Shown: piece by piece, positions 13,190-28,700 of the stretch | Numbering within the stretch: the first letter of the stretch is position 1 | Layout of the letters: every line of letters begins with the position of its first letter | Assembly: GCA_051294375.1 (NCBI GenBank) | Contig: CM119268.1 | Location: forward strand, 21,658,010 to 21,722,009 | Reading direction: 5' to 3' | Length of the DNA stretch: 64,000 bases | Source of the DNA: Paraspadella gotoi | Taxonomy: Eukaryota > Chaetognatha | Made by a program: the position numbers and the translations under genes | The notes under the pieces: generated by a model | What the model was told of the DNA's origin: nothing | The model's input: the letters and a program-made list of their open reading frames with translations, nothing else | The model's database searches: none

Positions 13190-16100
13190 TTCTCTCTCAG
13201 AAAATATGCATGTTAATTTTCAATGTTTTATCCACAAAAACCGGTTAAGCTACTATATAATTAAACTGATATTTTTAGTAAAATTTTTTTGTAGGAGCCC
13301 TAATGTCATTCATGATTGCGATGAAGAATTTATTGAAAGGCTGACCAAGCTTCAGGTGAATAAAACCTTTGACCACAATTTGTGAAAACTTATTTAATGT
13401 AAAAAGTTTATTTAAGAAAAAAAACCACAGGCCTAATGAAGAAGAGATGAACATGCTAAAAATTTTAAGCACGCTGCTGATCAAAGAATCTCATGAACAC
13501 ATTGCGGTGATGTTAAAAGGTTAGCTCTTTTAATAGAATGGCTTCATCTTATGTAGGGAATTGCAATGAAAATTTATAAATATAAATAATCAATTGTTTA
13601 AGTAACATAAAATTTGTATAATTTTCATGTCATTATTAAACATTAGAACTTAACATTTTTTAGTTGCGCCGCGAGTACTCGCGGAGCAACTCTATAACTT
13701 ACTTTTCGGTCAGTCGGTCGGTCTGGCGTTTGGTCGGTATGTCTGTCCATCGGTATGTCCCACTTACGTTAAAAATTTATTAATTCGCCTATTCGGCTAT
13801 ATTTGGTTCCTCATTGGTTAAGACAGAAAAAACCTCAAATCTAAGGGACTGCTATTGCTACCTTCATGAAATCCTAAAACTATAAGTAGGGGTAGCCGCA
13901 ATCAATGTGGTGAGTCAAAAATTTAGAGTGAGTACATGCTAAAAAAAATATATACATTTTTAAGTATACTTTCAATGGATAAAAAATTTCTTATATGGCT
14001 GTATACCCTAGTAATTATTTTTTAAATATTTATTTATAGATTAGAAAGGCTAATAATTTTTTTGGGAAATTTTAAATTTTAAAACCCGATTTAAATAGCT
14101 CATAAAAAGTTGTCTACCCGAAGTATAATTCTTTTTTAAATATTGTTATGATAAGTAAGTCAAAAATAAGAAAAACCATAAAAAATTGTTATCATCATCC
14201 TCTTTCATTGATTTTATTAGTTTTTTTAGATTTTTACTTTGAAAATGTAAGAATTTTTAAAAATTTTAGTTATATTTCTTGTTTAACTTTTTATTCTATC
14301 AGAATCCATCAAAAAAATTTAAGATTTTTTTTATATATAGTAATATAATAATTTTAATTAAGCGTGTACCCTCAGTAAAAAGTTTTTTTTTTTTATTTTT
14401 TATTACTATAATCTATGCTCCTGATAGATTATTTTAACGCTGTATATACATTAGCATTTAATTTTCATCGGCTATGTCTACTATAAGAAATAAAAGTGTA
14501 TGTCATAAATACAAGGGCTAAAAAGTTTTTTGCTCATGTAATGTCATGTGATACCATATGATCAAAGGGAAATACAGGTGAAAATAAAGTCACTGCGACG
14601 CAACACATTAGAATCACTGTTCTTGTTAAGTAATGTAAGGCTTATGTATCATCTACTCAATTTTTAATATTACAGTTATTTTTGTTTGAATTTTTGCCTA
14701 AAGGTTGTGGTCGTTCTTTAATGGAAATTCAAGATGCTGAGAAGGTTAATACTTATTTTCGGCATCCCTCTAGAAAAAAGTTATACCGCTGCATGCATAA
14801 AGTATTTGGATCAAGATTATGTTGGGTGGCACCAAATGAAAAAGCAGGACTGATCATTCAAATTCATCGTGGTTAGTCATCTCTAAGTTTACTTTGACCC
14901 TCATTTTTTAAAAAATTTAAACAAGTAAAAGTAATGTTTTGTTCCAACTAGGGCAGCCAGTTTGAATTTAGTCAGGCCACAGATTCAAAACCACCTGTAA
15001 AAATTTTATAATAAAATGAAACAGCTTAAAAAAAACTTATTACTAGGCACACTGGAATTCTCTGGAGCGCAAAGCTAATAAAAATAATTTAAACCTTTTA
15101 AACATGGGGGAAAAAACAATTAGAAATACTAATTTCAACAAGAAACTTATTATTTTTAGCAATCAATATTAAAAGTGGAGGAATGCTTCCAGCTTATGTT
15201 GCAAGCATAAAAAGACCTACTGTACAATATAAATGGTTGAAAAATAAAAGTTTTCCACATGTAAGTATTTGTTGTCAAAATTATTATTATACATTATTTT
15301 TTTATAATTATCAATTTAATACCAACCTAAACACAGAGTTAAATTATATTACACATTTTTACTATTAATTTATTTTAGGGTGTTGGAGATACTGTATTAC
15401 CTGAAAATACTTCGAGCTTATGCCTTCCATTTATTCAAGACAATAATGTTCTTGGTGTCTTTGAACTTCTCCGCTTTAAAGGTAAAATATGAAACATTTC
15501 TAATTAATGCATAGATATATTTCAAAAATATTTTTAAAAAAATTATCTGAAGAAAAATCAAACATCAAAACATCAAAATTTTTAATCGGATCTGCTTGTC
15601 AACAGATCCCGACTCTATAATTCACTTTGTCGGTCCGTCGGTCCGCCCCCTCAATATTGTCGGGCACTCACTTATATCATGTCAGAACATCGAATTATGA
15701 TAAATTATGCAAAAAAATGATGTCCGTCCGTCATGCTCATAAGTGGATGGGGCGATTGACCTGGAATTTAGTATGTGGGTAGGAAAGTGTTGTGAATAAG
15801 CTGGAAATAAAGTTTTGATGGAAAGTTTTGAGTGGAAATGAAATTAAATGGAAAAAACAAAAACCTGTTTCACTAATTGATTATGCTTTTTTTTCCTTTT
15901 ATAGTAAATGTAATGGTAAGAAGTATTAATTAATCAAATAGTTAATCAGTTAATTAATCAATTAGTCAATTAATTAATCAATAATTAATTAATCAGTCAA
16001 TCAATCAAGTCATTTGTTATCAGCATTATTCTCATCGTTGTCATTGCTTTTGTCGTAGTTAGTGACAAATTAATTAATTAATTGCCTAATTAATTAATTA

Positions 16101-16704
16101 ACTTGAATTTTTTAAATATTAATTAATTAATTATCGATAATGATCGTGGGCAGATCCGACATTGTTTGCTCAAACTTGTTTAAAATTCTTTTTGAGTAAT
16201 AATTATTAAATTGAAGTTGTAATTACATAAGGTAAAGAATGAAAAAACCATTGAGAAGCCAAGTAAACGGTAATTGATTCGATCAGCAGGCAAAAAAAAA
16301 ACTTCATTTCCCAGATTTTTCGGAATTTAAAGAACTGGATAAATGTCTGGCTCAGGAACTTCTTGGTTTAACCCAGGCGGCGATCAATCTAAGCATTCAA
16401 AACAGTCATATTAGGAAATCCATTGCTTCTCATATGACGAAAGACCTCTTTATGCTTCAGTACAATTTTCTGGCACAAACGTACACTGTTGACGATATCT
16501 TGAAAAGAATACCTTTGATGCTGAATGAAATATTACATGCGGAAAAATGTTACGTCGTTTTATTTAGGTAAAATATTAATTAATATTAATTTTTATTTAT
16601 TATAATTCATTATTAGGTAATGACTAAGGTTCTCGTTGTTTGGCGATATTGACCCCAACTGTCAATCCCACCAGGGATGATTTAGACGGAAGTCCTGTTT
16701 CAGG

Positions 16705-16791
<87 letters not shown>

Positions 16792-19700
16792 TAATAAGAT
16801 TGGGCGAGGGACTAGCGAGGGACATTTGGGATTATAGTTGGGGCTTGGCGTGAGACGGGAGGCAAAGGTTAGGGCCAGGGAAGAGTCTTTCTGGGGATTT
16901 TGTTATTTGCAATGACATGAATAAATAAAAGAAATATTTTTGCCAGGGACAATGAAATGATCCTTCACTACACTGAAAAAGGCAAAATGAAAACTGTCAC
17001 TGGCCCGTTAGTTCGGAAAGGATTGTTTTTGCAAACCGCCATGAGTAACAAAATCATAAATATTAAATTGCAACTGGAACAAATTTTGTCTCAAGCAAAT
17101 CGTTTTATTTGGGATCATGTTGTCAAGAAAGATTTAAGTCCCGAATCATTTAAATTGAATCGATTTAATTTCTTGATACATCCCGTTGTAGTGGAAGTGA
17201 AGCCAGAAGAAACCAAGTAAACTATTTTCTTAAAGCATTAAATTAAATTCTGTTATATTTAAAAAGACAACTTAGTTAAAAAATTATATAGAATTTTTTT
17301 TGTCGTAATTAAATATGGTTGTCAATAGTTATCGGTTATCATGATCAAAAAAGTCCCTTCGATCAGTGTTTCTCTGACACTAAGTCGAAAATTATATCAT
17401 AAAGATCCCCAATAAGATAATAAATTTCTTTGTAATTTTTAACTTTCCTTTTAAGTTGCAATAAAAAAAAACGTTTTTACAAATCGACATAATAAGATTC
17501 ATAGTGGGCCATGTCGGATTTATAGAGGAGTATGGCAACAGCCGGGTTGCCTGTGATGCCTATTGGGATGGGGGATCTCACTGTTGGCTTTGGGGGCTTC
17601 CAACCCTCAGCGACGCATCCAGTCACTGGCGCTGTTACCCTAGGACGGTCTCGCTTTGCCAACGCAGAGGGAAGTCGTTAGGATTTGGCTGAATGATGGT
17701 GGACGTGAGGCGGTGTGAATATACCGCCACAGGATCCCCAGGCAAAGACATCACTCAGGTTCCTCAAGCCTGAGAGGTATCTGACAAGACTGTTACCATA
17801 GTGGGAGAGGGAGAAAGAGTGCGAGTTGTGGGGACATAGGCGTTTGTCGTAGCGTGCCCCAGGGGCACAGGCATTTGTCGTAGCATACCCAAAGTTGGCA
17901 AGGCATAGGCGTTTGTTGTAGCGTACCCTGAGAAGGTTGCGTGTTCGAAAGAATGGCTCACCACTTATGGCAACAGCCGGGTTGCCTGTGATGCCGTTGG
18001 GATGGGGCTTTGGGGGCGTACGACCGTCTCTTTGCCAACGCATAGGGAAGTCGTTAGGACTGTGGATGGAACTCTACGCCTGGAATGGTGTGTTCCCCCT
18101 CTGAGCCTATGGATTTGGCTGAATGATGGTGGACGTGAGGCGGTGTGAATAAACCGCCACAGGAGCCTTATTTCAATTTTTACTTTTTTTTTCAGCCGTT
18201 ATAGGGAATCTTTAACATATGCAAGTTTTACACCGATTCACATACATAAGATCTACACGGAAAATAGTAAGAGAATGTGAGATAGGGGAAAGAGTTTTAT
18301 TTAGGGATAAGTTAAAATATGCTAAAATAAAATTAACCATCACTCCTTAATCTTTAAAGGTTTTAAGGAACACCAGGTTCTATGCGTTATTACAGCAGTT
18401 AATAAAAAAAATTGGAATAATGAATTTGATAATGATGACGAAAATTTAATGGAATGCATGGGAAATACCATGAGCAGTATTCTTCGAATTGCCAAATGCT
18501 CGTGTGATATTCAACGAAATGTCCAATTATTAGATCTGGCAGTGGAGGTCATGCAGTATCAGACAACTCCAACCCATGAGGAAATTGAACGAGCTTGCAT
18601 AAACTATCACGAGCACAAGAATTTGATTATTCCTGACTTTGAAGACGTTTCCGTGTATGCGTATGAATTCCCGAAACAAATCACGGTAGTCGTTCACCTT
18701 CTCGTTCAACTTCTGCATAAGTTTTCTATTCCACTAGAGAAAATAGTCAACTATACTCTTTCAGTACAGAAGCGAATTACTAAGGACAATCCTTATCACA
18801 ATCCAGACCGTTGGTTCATTGTCTCTCATGCAACCTTTGTTTGGTGCAACAAGTTTTGCCAAAGGTTTACTGAATGGGAGCGCATTTCTCTCTTTTTGGC
18901 AGCGAATATGACATGTGTTGGCCATCGCGGCTTGTCCAACAATGGCCTCCTGAAGCTGGGCGACCCTTTGATAAAACTCTTCCCCAAATCGCCCTATCAG
19001 AATCTGGCTTTTGAAATGTGTAGTGAATTGATAGTTGGACCTAATGGGCTATTCGACAATCTGAAACAGGAAGAAGGTGATGATCTTTTAAAAAGGATTA
19101 AAAGAATATTTCTTATGGAGGACATGGTTGAATTTGCGATGAAAAAACCATTTTACCATAACTTAAAGGTTTGTTATAGAAAGGATGAATGGAAATATAC
19201 AAATATTTTAGAAAAGGTTAACCATTTGTTGAATTTAATTGTTTAGGTGACTTAGGATTTTAATTAATTCTTATTGTAATATTCTTTACACGGATTTCAA
19301 ATTGAAGTGCAATGAAAAGATCAATTACTGTGTCTAAATCATTAGTTATTTTTATTTTTCACCCTTTTGAAAAAAATTACTGACATTTTTTTTATTTTTA
19401 GTCGGATCTGCTTATCGCAGATTCCAACTCTATGATCCACTTTGTCGGTCTGTCTGTCATTCACTTAAATCATGTCGGAACATCATGTCCGTCCGTCCGT
19501 CTGTTCCCCCTTCGCAAAAAACTCCAATTACTCATGATTGGATGATTTATGAATTTGAATTCTCTTCAGATCTAGACAAAAAAAATTTTAAACTTTGAAC
19601 CCCCTACTATCTCGCTTGCCTGTCTGATATTTTGATATTTGATATCCAGGCAAATATCTTTCATTCGAGCCCATGACAAGGTTTTTAGGCTAAATATTAT

Positions 19701-22700
19701 AGAAGCTGTGCTAAAATCAAAAAAGGATCTAAATTTTGTCTTACTATTTCCTTTTTTTGCAAAAAAAAATTATTATCCATCTTTGTTTTTTTTTGTTTTT
19801 TTTAACCATGAAAACTTTAAAACAGTTCAATCCCAAATAGAAAGCTGCAATTGTTTAGCTTTGGAAAGATATAGGATCGCCAGTTTCATTTCTTTCCTAC
19901 AGCCATCTGCAGAGTGGAGACCTTGGACTAGCTGTTGGAAGCAGGCAGCCTTGCATGTCCACTAGAGTGATGTGAAAATGAAAAAATTTTAGAAAATTAA
20001 AATTTAGCATATAAAACGTGAAAATAAAAACCATTAAAAATACTTCAGTTAATTTATTTGTTAATTTCATACATTAGTGGGCACCAGTGAGCTACATTTA
20101 TACATAGTAATAAGTATATAATGGCTAAAATTTCAAAATACAAATTTTTAAATTTTAAGATTGGATTTGGATTCCTTGTAAAAAGTTAAAATATGAAAGT
20201 ATAATTATTTTTTAAAAATTCTTTCATTAAGTTGGTCAAAAATCTAAAAAACTATATTTAAGATACCAATTTTTAATTTCGAGCTAAAAAATATAGTTTT
20301 TTATAATTTTAACCTACTTAATGACATAATTTTTGAAAAAGATTTATATTTTCTTTTAACAACTTTTAACAAGGAATCTGAATCTGTTCTCAGAATTTAA
20401 AAAAAACATTTTGAAATTTTGACATTATATAAGTGTAGTACTATATACAAAATAAGCTGACTGGGCTACTATATTTATGAAAAAAGAAAAATAACTATAG
20501 ATTAGTATTCACTAACATAATAGTTTTCAAGATATAACTGCTAAATTTTGATTCCAAACTTTCACTTCACTTTCACTTTCACGTCCACTAGCGCGGAGCA
20601 TAAATACAAGATATGATATATGACCTCTTGTGCCCCCTTAATTTTTTGAATTTGATATAATACTTCTATCGATTTAATAAAGCAATTTGATGCAAAAAAA
20701 TTTTAAAAAATGGTCAAATTTGACATCAAAGATAACTGGTTAAGTTCACTTTTGTTAGTGAAATATAACTAAAACAAAGAATTTAAACCAGTTTTCATCC
20801 ATAAAAATCTAAAAAAATATGTTTATATAAATATTAAGTGATTCTAAAAGATAAGTACTTTCATAAAAATTGCTAAAAATTAAGCCAAATGGAAAATAAA
20901 TCCGAGCTACATAACGCAGTCAAAATCCTATTTAAAGCTTATAAAAGCTTTTAGTAGCTACATTGAATTTTATACAGCTTGTAATAAGCTTTACCAAAAA
21001 AAATATTAGTTGACTTACCATACGCATTACCACTCTCCCTCCCTTCTTAAGATCGCTCTGACGAATCTTTCTTTTTTTTTATCAAAATGAAAAAAAATTC
21101 TTATGAAATATTGGTTAAATCGTTTTAAATAAGAACTATTCTATTAAAAATTAGTATAATTAATAATAAAAATAATGATAGCTACTACCATTTTTAGATC
21201 AGAGGTATTTTATGACCATTTTCCTTGTGATTATCCTTTCGTTTTGTTGCTGTATTTGATATTTGAAAGTTTTTACGACAATTTTTATTTCAATTTAAAA
21301 AGTACATGTTTCTGCTCTTGTACGAGCCTTCATCAGCGTTAACAGTTTTTGTAAATAATTTTGAACAATTGTGCAAAGAGAGAGAGAGAGAGAGAAAGAG
21401 AGGGCAAAGTAGAGAAAAGGATACTGGTCAGTTGTTAGGACAGGATAAGGTGAGGACAGATAGTTAATAAAAAGAAATTGAAATGGTGAGAGAGAGAGAG
21501 ACAGAGAGACATTAGTAGATAATACAAGATAAATTTTGTTGTAAATTGCACAATGTATTATCTACTAATGTCTTTCTCTCTCACCATTTCAATTTCTTTT
21601 TACCAACCAACTCTATCTGTCCTCACCTTAACCTGTCTCAACTGACCACTATCCTTTTCTCTACTCTGTGTTGGAAACTTGCCCTTTCTCTCTATCTCTC
21701 TCTCTCTCTCTCTTCTTTCTTTGCACAATTTTTCAAAAATATTCACAAAAACTGTTAACACTGAATAAGGCTCGTACAAGAGCCGAAACATGTATGTTTC
21801 AAATTGAAATAAAAATCGTTTTATAAACTTTCAAACGACTTCTAAGACCATTATCCTAAACTTTTGTTTAAAATTTTTTGACTCATTTTAGTCTTTATAA
21901 CAAGGATGTTAAGAATGTGGAACGACGTGGTCAGTTAATTATAAACAAATAATTTGGCAATATATACATTCAATTGTATCTTCTTCCTCTTTGATGCCCA
22001 TTCCCGACAACATAGTCACATTAATCACCAAATTTTTGCTCTCTGATGGTCTGCAGTTGGTTATGTCTTACGCCCTGGTCCCGGTCACCAATATTGTGCT
22101 TAAAAAGAAAGCTGTCTTTGCCAGCTTCCCTAATTTCTCTATCCCAGATCTCTGTATTGGCCAACCGTTGGTACTTTGTGCAATAAGGCGTAGTGAAAGT
22201 TACATACAAAAATTCTAAATGTCAATTATGAACAACATACCATCAGTGAATATTAATATGTAAAAAAATGAATTTTATGTGTTTTAATTTTCGCAAGTAG
22301 GCTATATTTATATATAGTACTATTGAAGAGGCTGGTTTTACAGGGCGCCACACCCGCACGGTGTCACCTCGTGGCGACAGCGAGACAGCATGTTCATGTA
22401 GTCCAGAGCTTTGGATCTGGCAGTAGGCCCATGCCTACAGGCGGGTTACCCGGTCCATCCCACTTTCTACATGAAACCTCAGGGCTCGAACCAGGGACGC
22501 ACATTGGGATGGTGCATTAGTCCACTGAACCACTGAGGCGCTGCGAAAGAAACAGCTTTAATCCATCTGTGGTAATAGGACACCAGACATCTTATAAAAT
22601 CAAAAAATTTCAAAATATGCTTTTCTTAATTTTGATTGCAGATTTGAATTCCTCGTCAAAAGTTGATAAAAGAAAATATAAATCATTTTTAAAAATTCTT

Positions 22701-25700
22701 CCATTAAGTGGGTTAAAAATTAAAAAAACTACATTTAATATATAAAAAGTTAATTTTCAGCTTAAAATATAGCTTTTTCTAATTTTTGACCCACTTTATG
22801 AAGGAATTTTAAAAAAGAGTTATATTTCTTTTCTATCAACTTTTATGACGAATCCAAATCTGCAAAAAAATTTTAGAAAAAACTGTTTTGAAATTTTAAA
22901 TATATTGGACTAGTACTAGTATAAATATGGCCTACTGCGTAAATTGTAAAATTTATTATAAATTTTTTATTACATAAATGTTTATTAGTATAATGTTGTT
23001 CATTCCTCACTTTTAGAATTTTAATTAAAGTTAAATTTAGAAATTTTACTATGCCTATTGGCAATACTCTTTGTACAGCTGCCCCTATACATTCAATCCA
23101 TTCAGCCCTCTCCTTTGATGGCCGAATTTGTTCACTCAATGAAAAATTAATTTCTTATTTTAATTATTAGATTTATTATTAGATTTATTATCAGAATTCA
23201 AAAGGATACAGTTAAGCACTTGTTGTCATTTAGCACCTCTAGTATCTCATGAATAGACAATGACAGAAGAAGACGATGACAAAGTCTTACCTAGAGATTA
23301 AGCCAAATAACTCTGATCTTTAAGTAATCATTTTCATTTACTTAATTTTATTGTTAATATCAGTTTTAGTTTTCGTCACTCTGTATTGCTTTAAAAGTGT
23401 TTTGTTTCATGCTTTTGTTTTTTATTCATTATATAATTTTTTAAAAAAAATAATAAAACAGAGTTTTTAACGTTTACAAACAATAAATTTTATAAATATT
23501 AAAAATATACCTCTGTTCTTATCTCAAATTCAATAAAAAAGAAGAAAAAAAGAATATCAAACTTGACTTAAAGGCAACAATAAAGTGAGGTAGTTACTGA
23601 GGGTGAAATGGCTGATACCTTTAATATATAACAGGATAATGTTTTACAATTTTATAATTCTTTTTATTTATATTAAAAAAGTTTTAAACAACATTTGACT
23701 AAATCCATAAATTCATTAGTTTCCTGATCGCCTAGTTTATTATTTTGCTTTATTTTTTATAGTTTAAAAAAATGAAAAACTTTATACAATATACATTAAT
23801 TAAAAATTAATATATAAAGTAACTTTTTACAAATGAAAACAGTTATATATCTAATTATTTCATATATATTTGATTAAAACTATCTGATTAACCATCTTTC
23901 CTATTTTTCAAATTTTTTTATATTTTTCCAAAAAATACAATTTTTAAATAGACATTGTTATGATTCTTTCTTTTCGTTGTGTTTAGAATTTAGGAAAAAA
24001 CAGTTTTTAATAGGCAACAACGATTATTGATTATTTATTATTGTAGATCGGACAAGTTTCGACTCTGTATTAAGAGTATTCTTCGCTGAAGTGAAGAAGA
24101 CTCTTAAAACTGTTTTTTCCTAAATTTTTAAATAATATTTAAACATTAATTAATACAAGTTTTTTAAATTTTTATAGTTGAAAACAGTTTTATATAATTG
24201 GATTTAGCTATAATATACTTAAATTAATAATACTTTTATTTTATTTCTAAATTTGCTATTTTTCCGATTTTTTGCATCTTATCACATTATAAAATCGATA
24301 GAACGGGAAAATTGGCCAAGCGAATTTTTGATTTTTTGATCTATTGATCTTTTGATCTTTTGATCTTACATGTGTTTCAAAAAATTAGGAGGGCACAAGA
24401 TGTCCTTTATCGTTTCTTGTATTTATACTCCGCGCTAATGTCCACGAAGAGCAAGGACGATGACCTGGAGAGTCTCGCAATTCAAGACTAAGGCTTCAGC
24501 AAACCAGTTGAGAAAAAAATGCAGAGAAGAAGAATTGTTACCAGTCATTTAACAGTGAATGGGCGGCTTTTCAGGAGGATAAAGCTCCTGGATACAAAGC
24601 CAAAGCGCCACAAAAATTTAATGAGGAAAATGGGATCAAGGTGCTCGAAGGTTGACCCAGAAACTCACCTGACTGCAACATCATCAAAAATGTCTGGTCG
24701 AGGATGAAAAGAGACATTTTGTAGTACAACACCATGACAGTCGACAAAATCAAAAATATTTTAAAACACATTTGGGGAGCTGAACCCTTCATATTTGCCC
24801 AGTAAGGCGTAGTGAAAGTTGCAGATCAAAATTCGAATAGTTAATCATGAACTATCTTGGACTAAAGAACATTGATATATAAAAAAAATTATTTTAAAAT
24901 TGCTTAATTTTCGCCTACGCCCATATTTATACATAGTACTTATCATAGAAAATGTTAAAATTTTAAAACTAAGTTTTCTTAGTTTTGAAAGCAGATTCGA
25001 ATTCCTTATAAAAAGTTGATAGAAGAAAATATAAATCTTAATCAAAAATTATTTTATTAAGTTAGCCAAAAATTTAAAAAAACTGAATTTTTATGCTAAA
25101 ATTTAATTATAGGTTAATAATAATAGTTTTTTATGATTTTGATCCACTTAATGAAATAATTATCTAAAAAGAGTTATAGTTCCTTTTATTAACTTTTCGT
25201 GGGGAATTTGAATCTGCTTTTAAAAATAAGAAAAAAACATTTTAAAATTTTCACATTTTCTATGGTGAGTACCATGTATAAATATGGGCGTATGCAAAAA
25301 TTGAAAAATAAAAATTAAATTTTTTTTATTTAAAAATGTTCACAGGTACAAGCCTGTTCGTGATCTACTATTCGAATTTTGATTCTATTTGATTTTAATA
25401 TTTTTGCTACGCTTTATTTCCCAGCCTCTTTGACTCTCCCTCGTCGCATGGAAGCGGTGCTGGAAGCAAATGATGGTCCGACAATGTATTAACTGAGTCC
25501 TAAAAAGTATCATTTTCCTTCAAATAACGAAATAAAATGCTTTTATCATAGCTATTAAACTTTTTTTGACCAGATATGAATAATTCACGGAATTCTCACA
25601 TTCAATCTTCACTCGGTCCATTGGTCCCACCCCAAAAGCTTGTCGGTATGACACTTAAATCATGTCAGAACATCAAAATATAATAAATTATGCAAAAAAA

Positions 25701-28700
25701 AATAACCTGCGTCAATTTAAAGAGCGTACAAAATACTTCATTTTACATACTTTTTTTTTAAAAATCAAAAAAATACTTTTCCAATTATTGATGTTTAAAA
25801 AACATGCTTGAAAATAATGTAAAATAAGGTATAAAAAAGACTAAATCCACTAGAGTAAACTTTTGGATTTCTATTGGCGTAAATAGGTATTAGTTTTTTA
25901 ATTTTGTTCAGAAGCTATGAATTGTTAAATCTTAAAAAAAATTTGAAAAAATATTTACTTATTACTTTTGTATGTGTGCTTACAATTTGAATGTTTATAT
26001 AACTATCATTATCTGCAAAACATAAGCTTTAATTTGAGACCTCTCCCATATATTTACGATTTTTCGTTATAAAAATTTTTTTTTAAAGATTAATCAATTA
26101 GTACTTTCAAACGGGATTATTTTTTTAAAAATAAAGACACAAAAATTTTTACTAAGAAAACGTAAGAAATTTTAAAAGCTGTAATTATATTTCTTGTTTA
26201 ACTTTTTATGCTCTATCAGAATTCATTAAAAAATTTTCATATTTCAATTTTTTTATATATAGTAATATTATAGACAGTTTAAATATTTGAAAAAAAAACA
26301 ATTTATTATTAAAGGACGAACATGATGAAGGCTCGAATTTGAGCCGAAACATGTTCGTCCTTTAATAATAAATTGTTGTTGCAAATATTTAAACTGTCTA
26401 TAATCTTCAAACACAGCAAAACAGAATGTATATAGTAATATAAAAATTTTAATTAGGCTAGTACCCTCAGAAAAAATAATTTTTGACAAAAAATATTTTA
26501 ATACTATATTCTATGCTCATGATAGATTATTTTAACGTTGTTTAGCTTTTAAATTTCATCAGCTATGGCTAATATGGGGCGATTGACTTGACATTTTGTA
26601 TATTGGTAGGAAAGTGTGTGATTGATCTGGAAATTAAGTTTCAACGGAATCGTTTGAGTGAAAATGAGTTTAAATGGAAAAAACAAGAAACCTGTTTCAC
26701 TAATTAATTATTTTTCTTTTTATATTAAATGTAAATTCAAAATGTATTAATTAATCAAATAATTTATAAGTTAATTAATCAATTAGACAAATAATTAATC
26801 AGTAATTAATTAATTAATCAGTCAATTAATCAATAAATAAATTATTCAATCAATAAATTTATTTATCAATCAATTAAATATTCAATCAATCAATCAATCT
26901 ATCGTCATTGCTTTTGTTGTGGTCAGTGACGAAGAGACCTAAAAACAAACATGTTGCATCAAATTAATTAAATGACTAATTAATTAACTTGATTTAATTA
27001 ATTAATTAATTAATTACCGCTAATGATCATGGGTAGATCCGGCATTGTTTTCTCAAACTTGTTTAATTCCCAGTAGTCCAGTTTGCTTACTTTCTTAGTC
27101 ATGTGCTTATCAATTCCATGATAAAATTTCAAAAAATGGAAATGCTGATATTTAAACTTACTACATTGGAGTATGTATCTCAGCAATCTGAATGTAAAAA
27201 AATATTTTACAACCACAATGACACCTTTTATTCATTTTATAGTTTTTTTATCAGACATTTTCCTTAAAGTTGTTTTAGTTAAAACTTATAGAATATAAAA
27301 ATTTTATGGTTGAAAAAAGTTAGGAAAATAACAATCATCTGGCAAATGTTTGTTGCCTTACTAAAACTTGAAATATATTAAAAAATAATTTTATCCATGC
27401 TTCAAAGATATTAAACTAACTAACAAATATAAAAGAAATTAAAATATACAATGAGTTTAAAATTGAAATATCAAATAAAAAAGGAAAAAGTTTAAAAAAA
27501 TGCTCATGCATGATTTGTTATAAAGGAACATAAACACCATGGAATCAACTAATGAAAATATCAAATATCAACTATTAGTTAGTCAGTTAAGAGCTATAAA
27601 ACCTTTTTTTATTTCACTCCCATTTTCTTAAAATTAAAATAACAGAAAGAAATGGACTGGAGCAATGAGACTCATCGATTGGCTGTCCTTGAACTACTTT
27701 TATTCCTTTGTACAAGAGATCATGCTTATAAACCTGTGTTTATAACTTTGGATGTCATTCTGTGCAGCCTTAATGTCGAACTGTTAAATGAAGGTATATA
27801 AAAAGGTTGAACAGGTTCGTTTTCGTTATAATTTCTTAAAAATCAATGAAATTTGATGAAAGCATTGATAAAGTATAATAAAGTAAGAAAAAAGTAAAAG
27901 ATAGTATTTTTAAATTAAAACTAAGTCAGTCATAGTCAAGAAGCAAAATTTCAAATAAAATAATAACAGGTTCAAGGATTTTCGGCTTTCATTAAATCCA
28001 GATCCAATTTCCCTTAACTGTGCTAAGTAAAGGGTTGTAAAGGGGGAGAACCAATATGACTTTTAAACAAAACACCAATGTCCCCAAGCTATTGGTNNNN
28101 NNNNNNNNNNNNNNNNNNNNNAAAAAAGTCAATTATGAAAAACTACTATCAGTGAACATTAATTATAAAAAAAATTAATTTTATGTTTTTTAATTTTTGC
28201 AGTAGGCTATATTTATATATAGTACTATCCTTATAAAATCAAAAAAATTCAAAATAGGCTTTTCTTAATTTTGATTGCAGATTTGAATTCCTCGTCAAAA
28301 GTTGATAAAAGAAAATATAAATCATTTTAAAAATTCTTTCATTAAGTGGGTTAAAAATTAAAAAAACTATATTTAATATATAAAAATAATTTTCAGCTTA
28401 AAATATAGCTTTTCCTAATTTTTGACCCACTTAATGAAGGAATTTTTCTATATTCTATATTTCTTTTTATCACTTTTTATGACGAATCCAAATCTGCAAA
28501 AAAATATTAGAAAAAACTTTTTTAAAAATTTTAACATTTATTGGTTTAGTACTAGTATAAATATGGCCTACTGCGTAAATTGTAAAATATTATATAATTT
28601 TTTTATTACATAAATGTTTATTAGTATAATGTTGTTCGTTCCTTACTTTTAAAATTTTAATTAAAATAAAATTTATAAAACTTACTATGCCTTAATAATC

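Larger units (their letters stand above)
21245..21835. mobile_element. Foldback element carrying hammerhead-like motifs
   Basis: Arms 21245-21530 and 21545-21835 are inverted copies: GGTGAGAGAGAGAG / CTCTCTCACC, TCTACTAATGTCT / AGACATTAGTAGA, and the GTACGAGCC / GGCTCGTAC segments. Each arm holds a GA/CT tract and a CTGATGA...GAAAC-type motif. No coding capacity seen. Confidence 0.75.
19169..27645 (+). other. Intron 11 of PDE-like gene B
   Basis: An 8.5-kb intron dominated by transposon debris: R1 (19400-19560), M1-type elements (19965-20580, 22186-23055, 24803-25417), foldbacks with hammerhead-like motifs (21245-21835, 26264-26405), SINE S4 (22330-22545), Tc1-like transposase relic (24540-24795) and R1 tail (26565-27065). 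The rest is AT-rich with no exon seen. Confidence 0.6.

Noticed and set aside
13295-13355. Use of the CAG|GTGAAT donor at 13356 in PDE-like gene B
   Set aside because: It would join the next exon in a frame that reads GCC TAA; the donor at 13382 preserves the frame.
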